This document shows, piece by piece, positions 1-10,927 of a DNA stretch of 64,000 bases. This stretch comes from Takashimella koratensis (lineage: Eukaryota > Basidiomycota > Tremellomycetes > Trichosporonales > Tetragoniomycetaceae), in the NCBI GenBank assembly GCA_003116875.1, contig BCKT01000009.1, forward strand, positions 620,001-684,000, written 5' to 3'. How positions within the stretch are numbered: position 1 is the first letter of the stretch; every line of letters begins with the position of its first letter. Position numbers and translations under genes: made by a program. The notes under the pieces are model-generated. The model saw only the letters and a list, made by a program, of their open reading frames with translations, was not told the DNA's origin and ran no database searches.

Positions 1-1719
1 GATGAAGATGCGGATGGAGAAGGAGCGACGGCAGAAGGGTTTCTGACGGATGAGGAGGAGGTGACGGTGGAGAAGGGAAAGAAGAGGAAGGTTGAAGAGG
101 AGGCAGAGGGCCAGGGAGAGACGGGGGGTAAGGAGGAAAAGAAGAAGAGGAAGAAGGAAAAGGAGCGCGCGAGGAAGGCCAAGGTGAGTGTAGAGTAGAG
201 CTTGGGAGGCGGGTTGGACAAGGAGTTGAGATAAGAGGAGAATCAGGTTGGCGGTAGCTCTTGAAGTTGTCCTCGCCTGGCTTCGGGTGGCGGCGAGGAA
301 CACACATCACCCCAAGCACGTTGATTATCACGCTGACACGTTCCAACCCAACCCTCTCCTCCCACCTCCCCTTTGTCCTCCATCTTTCTCAACTCTCTTC
401 ATCCACTCAAACCCCCCACAACTGCGTCTTCGTCTCTGCTGTACCACCTTGACCCCGTCCCCACCTCGACTCGACCGTACCCGACCTTCATCTCACTCTA
501 CGTCGCTCCCCCTCAGCGGCTCGCGGCGGAGAAGGACGAGGTCTCGGCCGCCCCGACTCACCTAAGCCCCTCGGAACTCGCGAGTGTCCTCCTCAAGTCA
601 CTCAGGGAGACTTTCCCTGCCGCTTCGGCTATGGAGATTGAGGATGTCGCCGTGAGCGGTGAGTCCAGATCTCATTGAGGCTCTTTGATCGCTTCAAGTC
701 CTCAGATCTCAGTACACCGGGCAGCTTGAGTAGTCTGGTCATTCAAGCATAACCTGGGATCTATGCTGATCTCACATCACACACAGAGGACGCCATACTC
801 CCACCTCCCGATTACAGCCCCTCCGACCCCTTCCCGCAATCCGAGGGCGAGACCAGCGACGACGACGGTCTTACCGGTCTCCGCGCGCGTGTCGACTCTC
901 TTCTCAAATCCATGAAGGGAAAGAAGATTCCATCTGCTACACCGTCAATCATTGTTCTTTCCCTGTCCGGCTTGCGGTGCGCAGACGTCGTGCGTGGTGT
1001 GAGGGACGTCAAGGGGCCCGGAGAGGTTGCCAAGGTGAGTAAAGCGCCGGCGACCGTCTGCACCTTATGAACTCCTTGAATCGACGAGTAGGAAAAAGAG
1101 GTGGTGGAAGGGTTAGACTTTGAAGAAGGTAGCTGACACGGTCATAGCTCTTTGCGAAACACCTCAAATTCGCAGACCAGGTCAAGTACCTCGCCAAGAC
1201 CCGGGTATCCGTCGCAGTCGGTACCCCAGCGCGCGTCGGCAAGCTTCTCGCTGAGGGTGAGTGGTGTTTCCTTGACTGAGCCATCGTTTCGTACTCCCTT
1301 TGTTCCTCCACTCGTCCTCCCCCTTTCCCTCGACTATCCGATGCCAAAGCTCCCCTCATACTGGATCTCGTACTGACGTCGCTTCTCTCTCTCTTCACAG
1401 GCGCGATCAAGGTGATCAAAGACTCAGTCGTCCTTCTTGACATCGGACACCGGGATAGCAGTGAGTTGAAGCCTCTTTATACTCACCCGAGACCTACTCC
1501 ACTCCAATCTTCACACCTTCCAAGTTATTTTTGCTTCGGATCTGATCCTGTTGGCGATCGCGATTGGGGAAGAGGACTGACAAGGTCCAACCCCTACCTA
1601 CAGAGAACCGGAGCTTGCTAAACTTGCCCGAAGTCCGGGACGAGCTCTGGAAATCTGTCTTCTCCGGCAAAGCTCGAGAAGTACTCCTTAACGGTGGCGC
1701 ACGGATAGGCGCGTTCTAA
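1..1719 (+). CDS. CMS1: CMS1/CMSS1-like ribosome-biogenesis protein, 5' end cut off
   Basis: Exons 1-183 (open at the left edge), 517-658, 787-1034, 1148-1256, 1401-1460 and 1604-1719 join in frame to a TAA stop. The visible part starts with an acidic then lysine-rich stretch, a typical nucleolar tail. A P-loop-less helicase-like block follows, with segments reading IIVLSLSGLRCADVVRGV, FAKHLKFADQVKYL and VGTPARVGKLL, and it ends LLNGGARIGAF. This matches the Cms1/CMSS1 family, known in yeast as a component of the 90S pre-ribosome. The protein should act in the nucleolus in small-subunit assembly. The start codon lies outside the window, so total length is unknown. The recognition rests on the C-terminal motifs. 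Confidence 0.8.
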
Positions 1720-2376
1720 ACCATCCTCATCGTCAATCATCCGGACGTTTGTTTGCCTTTCTACACCATACCCGCCCTCATCTCCAACAGATCAGGTCGG
1801 ACCCTTTCTCACGTTGTACCTCGCTACCTTTTCACGTCCGCCTTTAACTCGGACCTTGCCCACCTACACCTACAGAAACTTGCCCTGCGGCCCCAACGCC
1901 TACCTAATATTTGCATCATAACATCATGCGGGTTCAAGTTGTACACTTGGACTGCCCGTCGCAATTATTCATTCATCTGCATCGTAACGAAACCCATTCT
2001 ATATGAGATTCTTCATGGTGCTCTCACGTACATATATAACCATGTGTCGTACGATATCGGTTTCTGGGATTTGGTACGGGATGCATAACCATCTGACCAC
2101 CTATCTACCTACTCACATGGACGACTGGGTATATTTGGCCACAAAAGTTATTTAGCTGGAAGGGGATAGATCCGTACATCCGATCAGAGGATTCATGTGC
2201 CGTCTCGATGTCGAATTTTGGGCCATTTTCTCATATCGCCGTTATCTCTATCTTCCTCCTCTCCTCTCCTCTCCTTACCATCGCTCTCCCTCTTCCCATC
2301 CTCACCTTGGCCCCTCCTCCTCCCCCTTCCCCCTTCCCTCTCCCCCCTCCACTCCCTTCAGCCCGCGCGCGATCGG
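1720..2376. other. intergenic, 5' leader of the transporter gene
   Basis: This stretch of about 660 bases has no convincing gene. The last 150 bases are CT-rich (about 2230-2370), as in many fungal leaders, and lead into the ATG at 2377. An in-frame ATG at 2197 exists but would add a low-complexity Pro/Ser tail. Confidence 0.5.
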
Positions 2377-4356
2377 ATGGAGGCCGCCCCGCTCTTACCC
2401 AAGATGCCCCCGTCCCCGACCCCGACTCCTCGGCGGAACAGGTACCTCGTCGGTCTCTTCCTCCTCCTCGGTGTTGTCCTGGTACGTGAAACTCGACAGT
2501 TGTGCTATATTTCATTTCGTACATGTTCGAGGAGGTGGAGAAGCGAGGAAAAAAGCCGTCGATGAGGAGCCAGGAGGTCGTCAAGGCATAGAAAGGAAGA
2601 AAGGAGAAAGAGAAGGCTGACTTGGGATGGATAGCTCTGGACCGCGTCCAATTTCATCACGGCAGATCTCGAAACTGGTGAAGATAGCTGGAACAAACCG
2701 TTCTTGTGAGTCGCCTCACCGTCTTATACTCTCATGGTCTTCTCTCCGATTGCTGACCAAACACTACATTGTAGAATAACATACCTCAATACGTCGTCTT
2801 TTGCTGTCTACCTTATTCCAAAGGCATGGAAGTATGCTCAACGCCGGCGATCTCGGTCTTCCAAGCGAGACTCTTCTGCGTGAGCTCTTGTTCCTCTCTT
2901 CTTTATTCCTCTTTTACCCCCTTGGCGGCCTACCTCTCCGTCTCTCGGATCAACTTGTTGACCCTGATGTTTGTTCAGCTACCAACCGATCTCTCAAGAT
3001 GCATCCTCCACTGCGCTTCGTGATCGATCTCGATCACGCTCTCTCTCCAGATCACCTACCCGACCCATTGCTCCTTCTCTCGCGCATGACGTAGATACCG
3101 AAGTAGACGAAGAAACCTCCCTTGATACTCTGGGCTCGGCGGCTCCCTTGTCTCTTCGCCAAACCATCCAGCTCGCAGCGGTCTGGGGGGTGTTCTGGTT
3201 CGTCGCGAATTGGTCCTTGAACGCGAGTCTGGCATGGACCAGTGTCGCTTCCGTCACGATCATCAGTAGTACCTCTGGTAAGTCGACCCCAAGCCCGAGA
3301 GTGGGGCCAAGTTGGCTGACCAATGTAGGCTTCTTTACGCTCGCTTTGGGTCGAGCGTTCGGCGTCGAGGTCATGTCGTATACCAAAGTCCTCGCGGTTG
3401 TTGCTAGGTACGTCCATCCTCTCCGTACCGCTCACTGCCTCCTTCCCAATCTTCTCTCTCTTTTAACCATCGCTCACCTCGTCCAGTTTCCTTGGAGTAA
3501 TCCTCGTCACCCGTTCCGACTCTACAATTTCCACCACCTCTTCTCCTCTTGACCTCCCGACTCACCCTATTCTCGGGGACTTTGCAGCTTTCATCTCTGC
3601 CGCTCTCTACGCGGCCTACACAATCGTCATCAAAGTCTGGGTTCCGGACGAAGATCGAGCAGATATGCAACTCGTCCTTGGTCTAGCGGGATTGTTTAAT
3701 ATCGTCTTCCTCTTGCCCGTGTTTCCCCTTTTGCATATGGTCGGGTGGGAGAGGTTTGAATTGCCGCCGTCAAAGCAGGCTTGGACGATTTGTGCGGTGA
3801 ATATGTTGATCACGTTCACGAGTGATTACCTCTATGTCTTGGGTGAGTAAGGTATCGATTGGGTGCCGGTGAGGTGAAGTGTGCCTCAGAGATAGCTTGC
3901 TGACAGGTAATTTAGCGATGCTCAAGACGACTCCCATGCGTAAGTGTTGATCCTACCTCGCTCATCACCTCCCCTCCTCACCCCTTGACTGCTTACCTGC
4001 ACCACTCTCCTCTCACTTTCAATCCGTCTTGCCTTTTCACATGATCCACCCGCTCACAGCTCTTAGTCACCACGATCGGACTCTCCCTTACCATCCCCCT
4101 GGCGGTCCTTGGGTCCTTCTTCATCCCCCACTCTTCCGCAGAGGCAATCACGCCTCTCAGTCTCGCGGGCGGAGCGATGGTCTTTGCAGCTTTTGCAGTG
4201 TTGGGTGTCAAGGGCTTGCAAGAGAGTGAGGAGCGGGATAGAGTCGAGTCCGAGTCGGAGATCGCGAGAGTAGATGGAGGATCAGGATCAGGGGCAGGGG
4301 CGGGGGCAGGGGCAGGGGTAAGAGGGGTTGTGGATGAAGTGGTTAGTGAGGCTTAG
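2377..4356 (+). CDS. SLC35F-like (DMT superfamily) membrane transporter
   Basis: Exons 2377-2481, 2635-2705, 2775-2879, 2979-3277, 3329-3407, 3487-3842, 3916-3939 and 4067-4356 give 442 residues. Hydrophobic spans alternate with short loops (for example YLVGLFLLLGVVL near the N-terminus, then QLAAVWGVFWFVANWSLN and AFISAALYAAYTIVIKVW). This is the ten-helix pattern of the EamA/SLC35F5 group (yeast YML018C-like). A charged, serine-rich cytoplasmic loop sits around residues 90-135, and the C-terminus carries a short Gly/Ser/Ala tail. The last acceptor was set at 4066 because only it keeps the hydrophobic frame reading TTIGLSLTIPLAVLG. Family members are placed on vacuolar or Golgi membranes; the substrate cannot be read from sequence. 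Confidence 0.8.
4268..4322 (+). repeat. low-complexity (GGATCA)/(GGGGCA) tract at the transporter 3' end
   Basis: Purine-rich hexamer-like repeats encode a Gly/Ser/Ala-rich stretch in the last exon of the transporter. The length is likely variable between strains. Confidence 0.6.
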
Positions 4357-5285
4357 AAAGGGATAGAGAGGAGAGAGGAATGGAGAGGAAAAGAGAGTAA
4401 AGAAGAGAAAGAGACAAGTGGTTGTGCAATTGTACATCGTTGTCATTGTCATTTGACTCATTCGCTATCATTTGTCCATCAACTGTACATACTGTACCAA
4501 GCAGTGAGACGTATCTATACCCTAGACTAGACTTTATACTTTTAGTGCTTTCCCAAATTGCCCAACCTGCCCAACCCGCCCAACCTGCCCGGAAACATCT
4601 ACACGTCTATAGACCCTTTCCATAGACGCCAATCTTACTCTTGTTATCTTTTATCATTTCAATCTCATCTGATCCCCCGTGCCCCCAAAACCATTTCAAG
4701 ATCGTTCATTGCTTGTTGCATTCTTTTACCAACTACATCTTATGTTTACAACCCAGACGAAAAGCAGAGGAAAACGACACATATCACGAGAACCGATGCG
4801 GGCTTTCACTCACCTTCATACCCTAGGTCAAGGGCAAAGGTGGGGATATAAGAAACGAGCGGTGAGAAAGGATGTTTTCTCGGGGTATCAAGTGGGAAAT
4901 AGGGCGGCTACAGTATGTTCTTGTTCTTTGACTGACTCTGGGCTCATCAACTCTTTGATATGTTGAGACACGACGACACTCCTCAAGCCTCTTCCTCATC
5001 CCCTCTCTCTGCCTCCCCGTGCTTCTCCCACCCCTATCCAACAATCCATCCTCGCTCACTCGACAATCGGCTAAAACTCGGCTTTACGAAGCACCTTTCG
5101 ACCCGCGCGGAACATGCTGAACCTCGCGTTGGTCGCTACGTCCTTGACGTTTCGTTTGATCGATTCTTTCGTGTTAGGCCTAGTGAAATAGANANAACAA
5201 CAAAAAAAAAAAAAACAACCCCCCCACATTTGTCAGCTTGTTTCTCTTATCTAGTGTATATATCTTTGCTTTTTGAAACCACAAC
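4357..5285. other. convergent intergenic region with two ambiguous bases and a poly-A run
   Basis: This is the 3' region shared by two converging genes. It holds a small repeat of TGCCCAACC-like units (about 4555-4590), two undetermined bases (5193 and 5195), a run of 14 A (5202-5215) and then 7 C. No gene was seen. The Ns next to a homopolymer suggest a sequencing or assembly weak point. Confidence 0.6.
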
Positions 5286-7636
5286 TCACCGCCACTCTTC
5301 TGTCCTACCGCCAAGATCGCCATGCTTCCCTCCCCATTCTCTGGGCCTGTACCTGTCCTTGGCCTCATCCGTCATTCGCAGCTCACGATCACCGTTCGCC
5401 CATCTGGATGGGAGATAACCACCTCCCGTCTCCTCAATAATCGTACTTGGAGCCTTCGAGTCGGAACCCACAGGGATCGACCTGCCTGATCCCGTTCGAC
5501 CCGTGACGATATATTCAACTCCACTTCCCACTCCATTGAGCGAAGGGAGCGTGCTCGAGCTCCCCCCAGCGCTCCTCATCCCGCCCACACCAACACCGGC
5601 ACCGACCGCACCGGCATTGAGCGCACGGCTGAAGGGACCCTTGATAACGTGATCGTGTGTCTTCTGGATCCGTGTCGACGCTCCGTTCGAAGGGAACACG
5701 ATCCGTGGGTCGTCGTCCTCGACAATCTCAATCTCAGGTAATATCCGACCCCGACCTGATGTTGATAGGCCCGTATCGACAGTAAGCGAATTGAGGCGCG
5801 GGTGTGCAAGCGGCTGGGTCGTACTGCTATTACTGCGCATACCCGAGCCCACCATACTAGTGGATACAGCACCACCGCCGTTCCTTGCGCGTCGTTCTCG
5901 CTCTTCTCGCCGTTTCGCCTGCGCTGGGGTCTCAGGGAATAGCTCCTCTCGTGGTCGCTCGGCAGGGCGGGGTCGGTCCCTTCCCCCTGCTTCACGATCC
6001 CGGTCCGAGCTTGTCCGCGACGAAGTACTGACGCTCGCTCCCTTCGACCGATCGGGGACACGCAGCTGTGCCCCACCCGCACCACTAGCTACTCCACCTG
6101 CTGAACCGCCGCCGCCGAGGTCCATCGGAGTCGTGGGTGTGCTGGGCGCGTCGAACCCAGTGATCCGCTTAGCCCCATCAGGCGCTACCTCAACCTTCTG
6201 CCTCGGTCGCGCCTGCTGCTGCTCCAGCTCGTGATGCGGTTCCACTACTGATGGGATCGAAGGCGACGTCTCGGTTGTGGCTGCGGTCATCGGTGGTGGA
6301 GGCGGCGACTTGAACCCGACCCTTTCCATACCAGCGACCATCCGCCTGTCTCGATCCTGCTCAAAGTCCTCCTCGGCGTCCTCGTACTCGGGATCCCTCT
6401 CATCATTTGTCGACTCGGAGTGTTTCTCGGGATCGTCCAACTCCACCGTGGTAGGTAACGTCCTCGAAGTCGTATACGACGATCCTGTTGGTGTGATCAC
6501 AGACGTCGCAACGGCCGTACCGTTTGTAAATGTCGGCGACAACGGTGAGGGGACGTAGTAGCCCTGACTAGACTTGGACCTGCTCCCCGACCCGTTCCGC
6601 TCAAGACTATACGTCGACTTGTCGTCTCCACGTAAACTGGGTGTCGCCCGACCACCAATACTCGTGCCTCCTCCTCGCTCGGAGATGACGCTTCGCCGCC
6701 GGGCAGCTGCGAAACCAGAAACTTCATCGAGCCGTCTCCTCTCCGCTTCCAACCGCCGCCTGATCTCAATCTCATCCCTCTCTGCGTCGTCGTACCCCGA
6801 GTCCCTGTGTCCGTGGCCATGGCCACTGCTCGCCTCGTGACTCCTCCGCGGTGCCCCATCTCCTCCGCCGAGAGCCGCACCTCCGCTCCCTCCTCCTGCG
6901 TCCGAGTCGGAGCCCGATACCGACCCTTCAGACGACTGTGACCCTCCTCGTCGATCCCCACCGAACGCCCCGCGCCGCCGAGACTTGCGCCGCGAGAGCG
7001 CAGAGACACCTGCGAACGGGTCAAATTCGGTATCGTGTAGCTTGCCATTCGAGTCGATGTAAACTCCGGCTGATCGAGCGCTATTGGGTGCGCCACCGCC
7101 GCTATTTTTGAAGCTGCCAAGTGAGGACGCTGGGCGAATGCCCAGACCGACGTCCTTTCCCTTGGCCCGTGCGGCAAACCCACCAGCGGTCCGAGGTGCG
7201 CCGAGCCTGCTGGGTCCACCAATTGAACTCGCACCGTCGTCCCCGCCGTTCACCGACTTGTAACCCGGTTGGAGGATGTGGTCGAGTTCGGCTTTTTGAC
7301 CAGCAAGCGTCTGCTCTTTGTGTTTCCGACCAATGTTGAACGCAGGTGGTAATGGTGAAAAGGCAGAGGTCGGGTGTGGGTCGTGCATCGCCTGTCGACG
7401 AAAGTGGGATTCCGCGTAGGCTATGAATGGGGTAGTAGGGGTTAAGAGCGGGGGAATTCAGCGTTAGCATTCGCACATTGCAGTAGGACATGACGCATTG
7501 ATAATCGACGTCACTTACACGGCCGGTAAGTCTTGATGCTCGCCCCGCCGTAGGGGGCCGCGTTGATCCCACCCAGACCCTCGGCGTCATGCTCGACGTC
7601 CTTGTAGGACCGCGACGGCTTGGCGAGGATAGCCAT
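5286..7636 (-). CDS. long, mostly disordered conserved protein of unknown function
   Basis: Two exons (7636-7519 and 7420-5286) encode 750 residues. The first exon starts MAILAKPSRSYKDVEHDAEG. The second begins SYAESHFRRQAMHDPHPTSA, so the short folded-looking N-terminal block spans the intron. A second ordered island reads YIDSNGKLHDTEFDPFA and is followed by an Arg/Lys patch. A short coiled-coil-like segment of Glu/Arg residues (around residues 250-280, RRRLEAERRRLDEV) comes next. The rest is Ser/Gly/Thr/Pro-rich, with many SP/TP sites that could be phosphorylated. I do not recognise a family. The architecture (conserved islands in a disordered chain) fits a scaffold or cortical/signalling protein, but that is only a guess. 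Confidence 0.75.
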
Positions 7637-10600
7637 GGCGAAGGCGTCCGGGATGAGGTGTTCAACCGTGTCTCGTCGCGGTGCCGACGCGGCTTAGCGT
7701 AATGTGTGGTGAGAAGAGGATATGTTGGTGATGATGATACAAGAGTCGACGGGGAGGGGAAGTTGGGATACGACGCGGTGCAAGCAAAGGACTAGGTGGA
7801 GCAGTGGGTGGTTGGGCAAGAGGTAGGTGTACAGTTGTGCGTGGGTATGAGCTGTGACGCGGTCGTCGTGAGGTGGGAGGGTATGGGTAGCTAAGAGAAG
7901 TGCATCAGAAGCTGTGTGGTCGTGACGACATTGAGAAGCGCGGGAATCAAGGCAATGAATGGCATGCGACCGCGGTTCGCTTACTCACTCAACTGCACGA
8001 CGCCTCTTTAAGTTTCGGGCGGGTTCTTGAACGTACTTTCCGTGCGCCCTGTGGTTGCCGAGAGTCTTCGGTCTACGGTCTGTAATGCACACGATGCTGC
8101 CCACCACGGGTGATGGGAGTGGGTGGGGGTAGGTAGGTGGGTAGGTAAAGTGGGATGGTGGATGAACGAGACGACGCAGGTCCAGATAGCACAACCAGTG
8201 CACTGCAAAACTTGACACCAAAGGACCCTGGCGATTAGGAAACGGAGACCAAGGGTATTACAGCCCATTAGGGTCTCAACCGGGGGGGTTCAGGGAAAGT
8301 GTAATGTAATGTACGACCGAGGATTAGAATTAGGTGTCGCCGCGTTGAGAAGAGAGGATGACGTAGGGTCGCGGCAGAGTGTTATCGACTGCGAGCCAGC
8401 TGTGGCAGCAAGTGCAGAGCAGCAAATGCATTGCCCGATCTTATATGTCAGACTTGATCGCCAGAGGTCAAGATTGACCAGAGGAGTAGTGCGCGACACG
8501 TCGTTGAGATACAGATGCATTCGCTTGATCGGTTGCTCGTTGCCCGGTCCAGGTCGCAAAGGAAGGCAATTGAAGAGCTCGAGCCATCACAAGGGCTTAC
8601 TCCCGTTCCGCTGGAACTCTTTGCTCTGATTCACATGGTCAGGTGCACACTCGCTTGCCTGGAATCGCGGATCATGGCTCTTGCCACTGAGGGCAGGGGG
8701 TAGCGGTGCAGTCTTGCAACCGTGGAACAAAGCTTAACCGGCGGGCATGCAGTGCACCCCAGAATGAGAACCACCGCCGCACTGGGTAATATGGGAATGT
8801 GTAATCAGGGCTGTTTGTCGCTGGATAGGAAATTTGGAGATTGCATTTAGGAAAATTCTCCTCGGGCCAGTCAGGCAGAAAAAAAGGTCTTCGCCAGAAC
8901 AAGGGGGTCGGTCTGAGACGGTATGACGGCCCAAAGTAGCAACCACATCCTGCCTGACCTCGTTTTTGGCATGACACGGTGGCGATCGTGTGTGTGAAGA
9001 GTACATGCCTGGGGAGTCACAGCCTTTTGGGTAGAGCGTCTAGTGTTCGCACGGATCGACGAGGGCACCGTAATCAAGAGTTGTCCATTTTACGAGTCCG
9101 TGTACTTTGGGCTCTCACTTCGCTGGGATGAAGGGATCAAGTTGAATGTGATTGAAAGTCTTGTTCCCTCCCTCCTCGCACTAATTTCGAGGTACGGGTG
9201 ACCTAGTTACTTCCGTCTCCCTCCGATGTATGTCAACACGATCTTCCTGAACAGCTTGTTGCGCCTAGGTCACTGTCCGATCCTACAATCGGGCACTGAG
9301 GAATTGAGAGTCCCCACCCGACCCGAAATGACCGATGCCACTCCACTCTGTTCGGGTCGCTCTTAGACGGAATGAACGACATGCTGACGTGCGATCGTAG
9401 GTTGGTTCGCTGCCGGATCCGAAGAGAACAAAAGGCTTGAGGAGCTGAGGAGGGTAGTGAAGAGGAGTAAGCGAGTGCCTTGGGAGGTTGGTCGTACCTC
9501 GCCTCGGACCTAGCGCAGCCGCTCCCGCCCAACCACAGCAGGTCGCTCACGTCGTCCTCTGGTCCCCATCCTCGGTCGTTGCGGCGAGTATTCTCTATCA
9601 CCGTCCATACGTAGACCTGCTTGGTTTGAATGCACATGGTCGACCTTTCACTCTTTTCTATGCACCGCATGCGCCGTACCATGCGGTCATGAGAATGTGC
9701 ATTGTATCTTGCAGAAATAAACAAAGTGAGATCTGCATTTGCGTAAGCTTTAGTGAGCGATTTGATCCGCAGGCTCCTCGCACAGGCAGGCGGCGGTCGG
9801 AACGGCGGGGTGTCTAGCGCTGAAAGTCTGGCACGCGGTACGAGGGTTCCGATGTGACTGACGATTATAATGTCTCCTTCTCTACAACTGCAGAAGACAT
9901 GGTCGACGTCAAAGTGACGGCCAGTTACTGTCCAGTGCAGCTGCTGCTTGATCTTTGCGCCCTCAGCCGCTGCAGTTTTCCGGACCCGGGAGAGAGGGCC
10001 CCGTGCCTGTACGGTCATCATTCGTCACGGCTAGTCTAAATAGTCTCCGCGCCGGCCCAACGGGCAGATGACGACGGAGGCGAGTCGGACCAAGCAGGGC
10101 AGCAAGGGCAGCATTCAACCCGCTAGCATGGGTCGGATCCTGAGCCCTTGACTCTTCACTCTGCGCCTCTGCAGCAGAGTACCTTCCTCGTCCCCTGCTG
10201 CCTCCTTTCACCCTCCTCACCCTCCTCACCCTCCTCACCCTCCTCACCCTCCTTACCCTCCTTACCCTCCTTCCCCCGTCCCCCGTCCTCAACTTTTTAC
10301 CCTACCCCGCGGCCCCCGGTGACCACTCTTCGCTTCCGGCCCATCTTTGCCTGTCCGCCGGCTTTTTACCCTGGTCTCACCCTCTCTCTCACTCTGACTA
10401 GATCTCAACAGCGAGCGTCCTTCCGAGCACGGTCCACAAGGGGACAAAAAGTCAGAACCAAAGCGTTGGTTGTATTTCCTCAACCTACCATTACACCCTC
10501 TTAGCTTGTCGTCGTCTCTTTCCGTCGATCCGGCATTCGTCACGCCCCACAACACATACTCCACCGAGTGTAGACCACACATTCATCACCAGACTCACGC

Positions 10601-10927
10601 ACACGCACGCTCAGAGGAACTGCCCTGGCGATTTCGGCTCGAGCACGCGGCGGCGAGTGCGACCCAAGACTTTTGCCAAGACCGAGAACCGCCGACCCTT
10701 GACTTGCCGGTCGACTACCGCGAGTTTGTTCAACACCCACTCGACGCCTTCTCCACACTTTGAACACTATCCTATACACGACTGTTCTTACTCGCCTCCA
10801 CAGTCCCGAGTCCAGATCCTAGGACTCAGACCTCACACTCCGAACTCCGGACTGTATCTTGATCCTCTTTTCCAGGCTCCATTTCACACAGCCTTTGATC
10901 AATACCGTGTTTGGTGGTTTCTCCACG
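7637..10927. other. 3.3-kb region without a recognisable gene
   Basis: This is the head-to-head space between a minus-strand gene and a plus-strand surface-protein gene. Open frames here (for example the minus-strand one at 9233-10021) show mixed composition, no domain and no plausible intron partners. Base composition is less coding-like than in the neighbours. A 9-nt repeat lies at 10211-10272. The region could hold long promoters or an untranslated transcript; nothing firm is seen. Confidence 0.5.
10211..10272. repeat. 9-bp tandem repeat, unit CCCTCCTCA
   Basis: About seven near-perfect copies of a nine-base pyrimidine-rich unit, the later copies with TTA in place of TCA. A simple satellite in a leader or promoter region. 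Confidence 0.85.

Noticed and set aside
4960..5418. Plus-strand open frame across the ambiguous bases
   Set aside because: It runs through Ns and homopolymers and overlaps the end of a better-supported minus-strand gene.
9233..10021. Minus-strand open frame of 262 codons as a gene
   Set aside because: Mixed composition, no domain, no plausible flanking exons and no start context; it lies in the gene-poor region and looks like chance in GC-rich DNA.
10211..10272. CRISPR-like repeat array
   Set aside because: Nine-base units without spacers in a fungal genome; a simple satellite.
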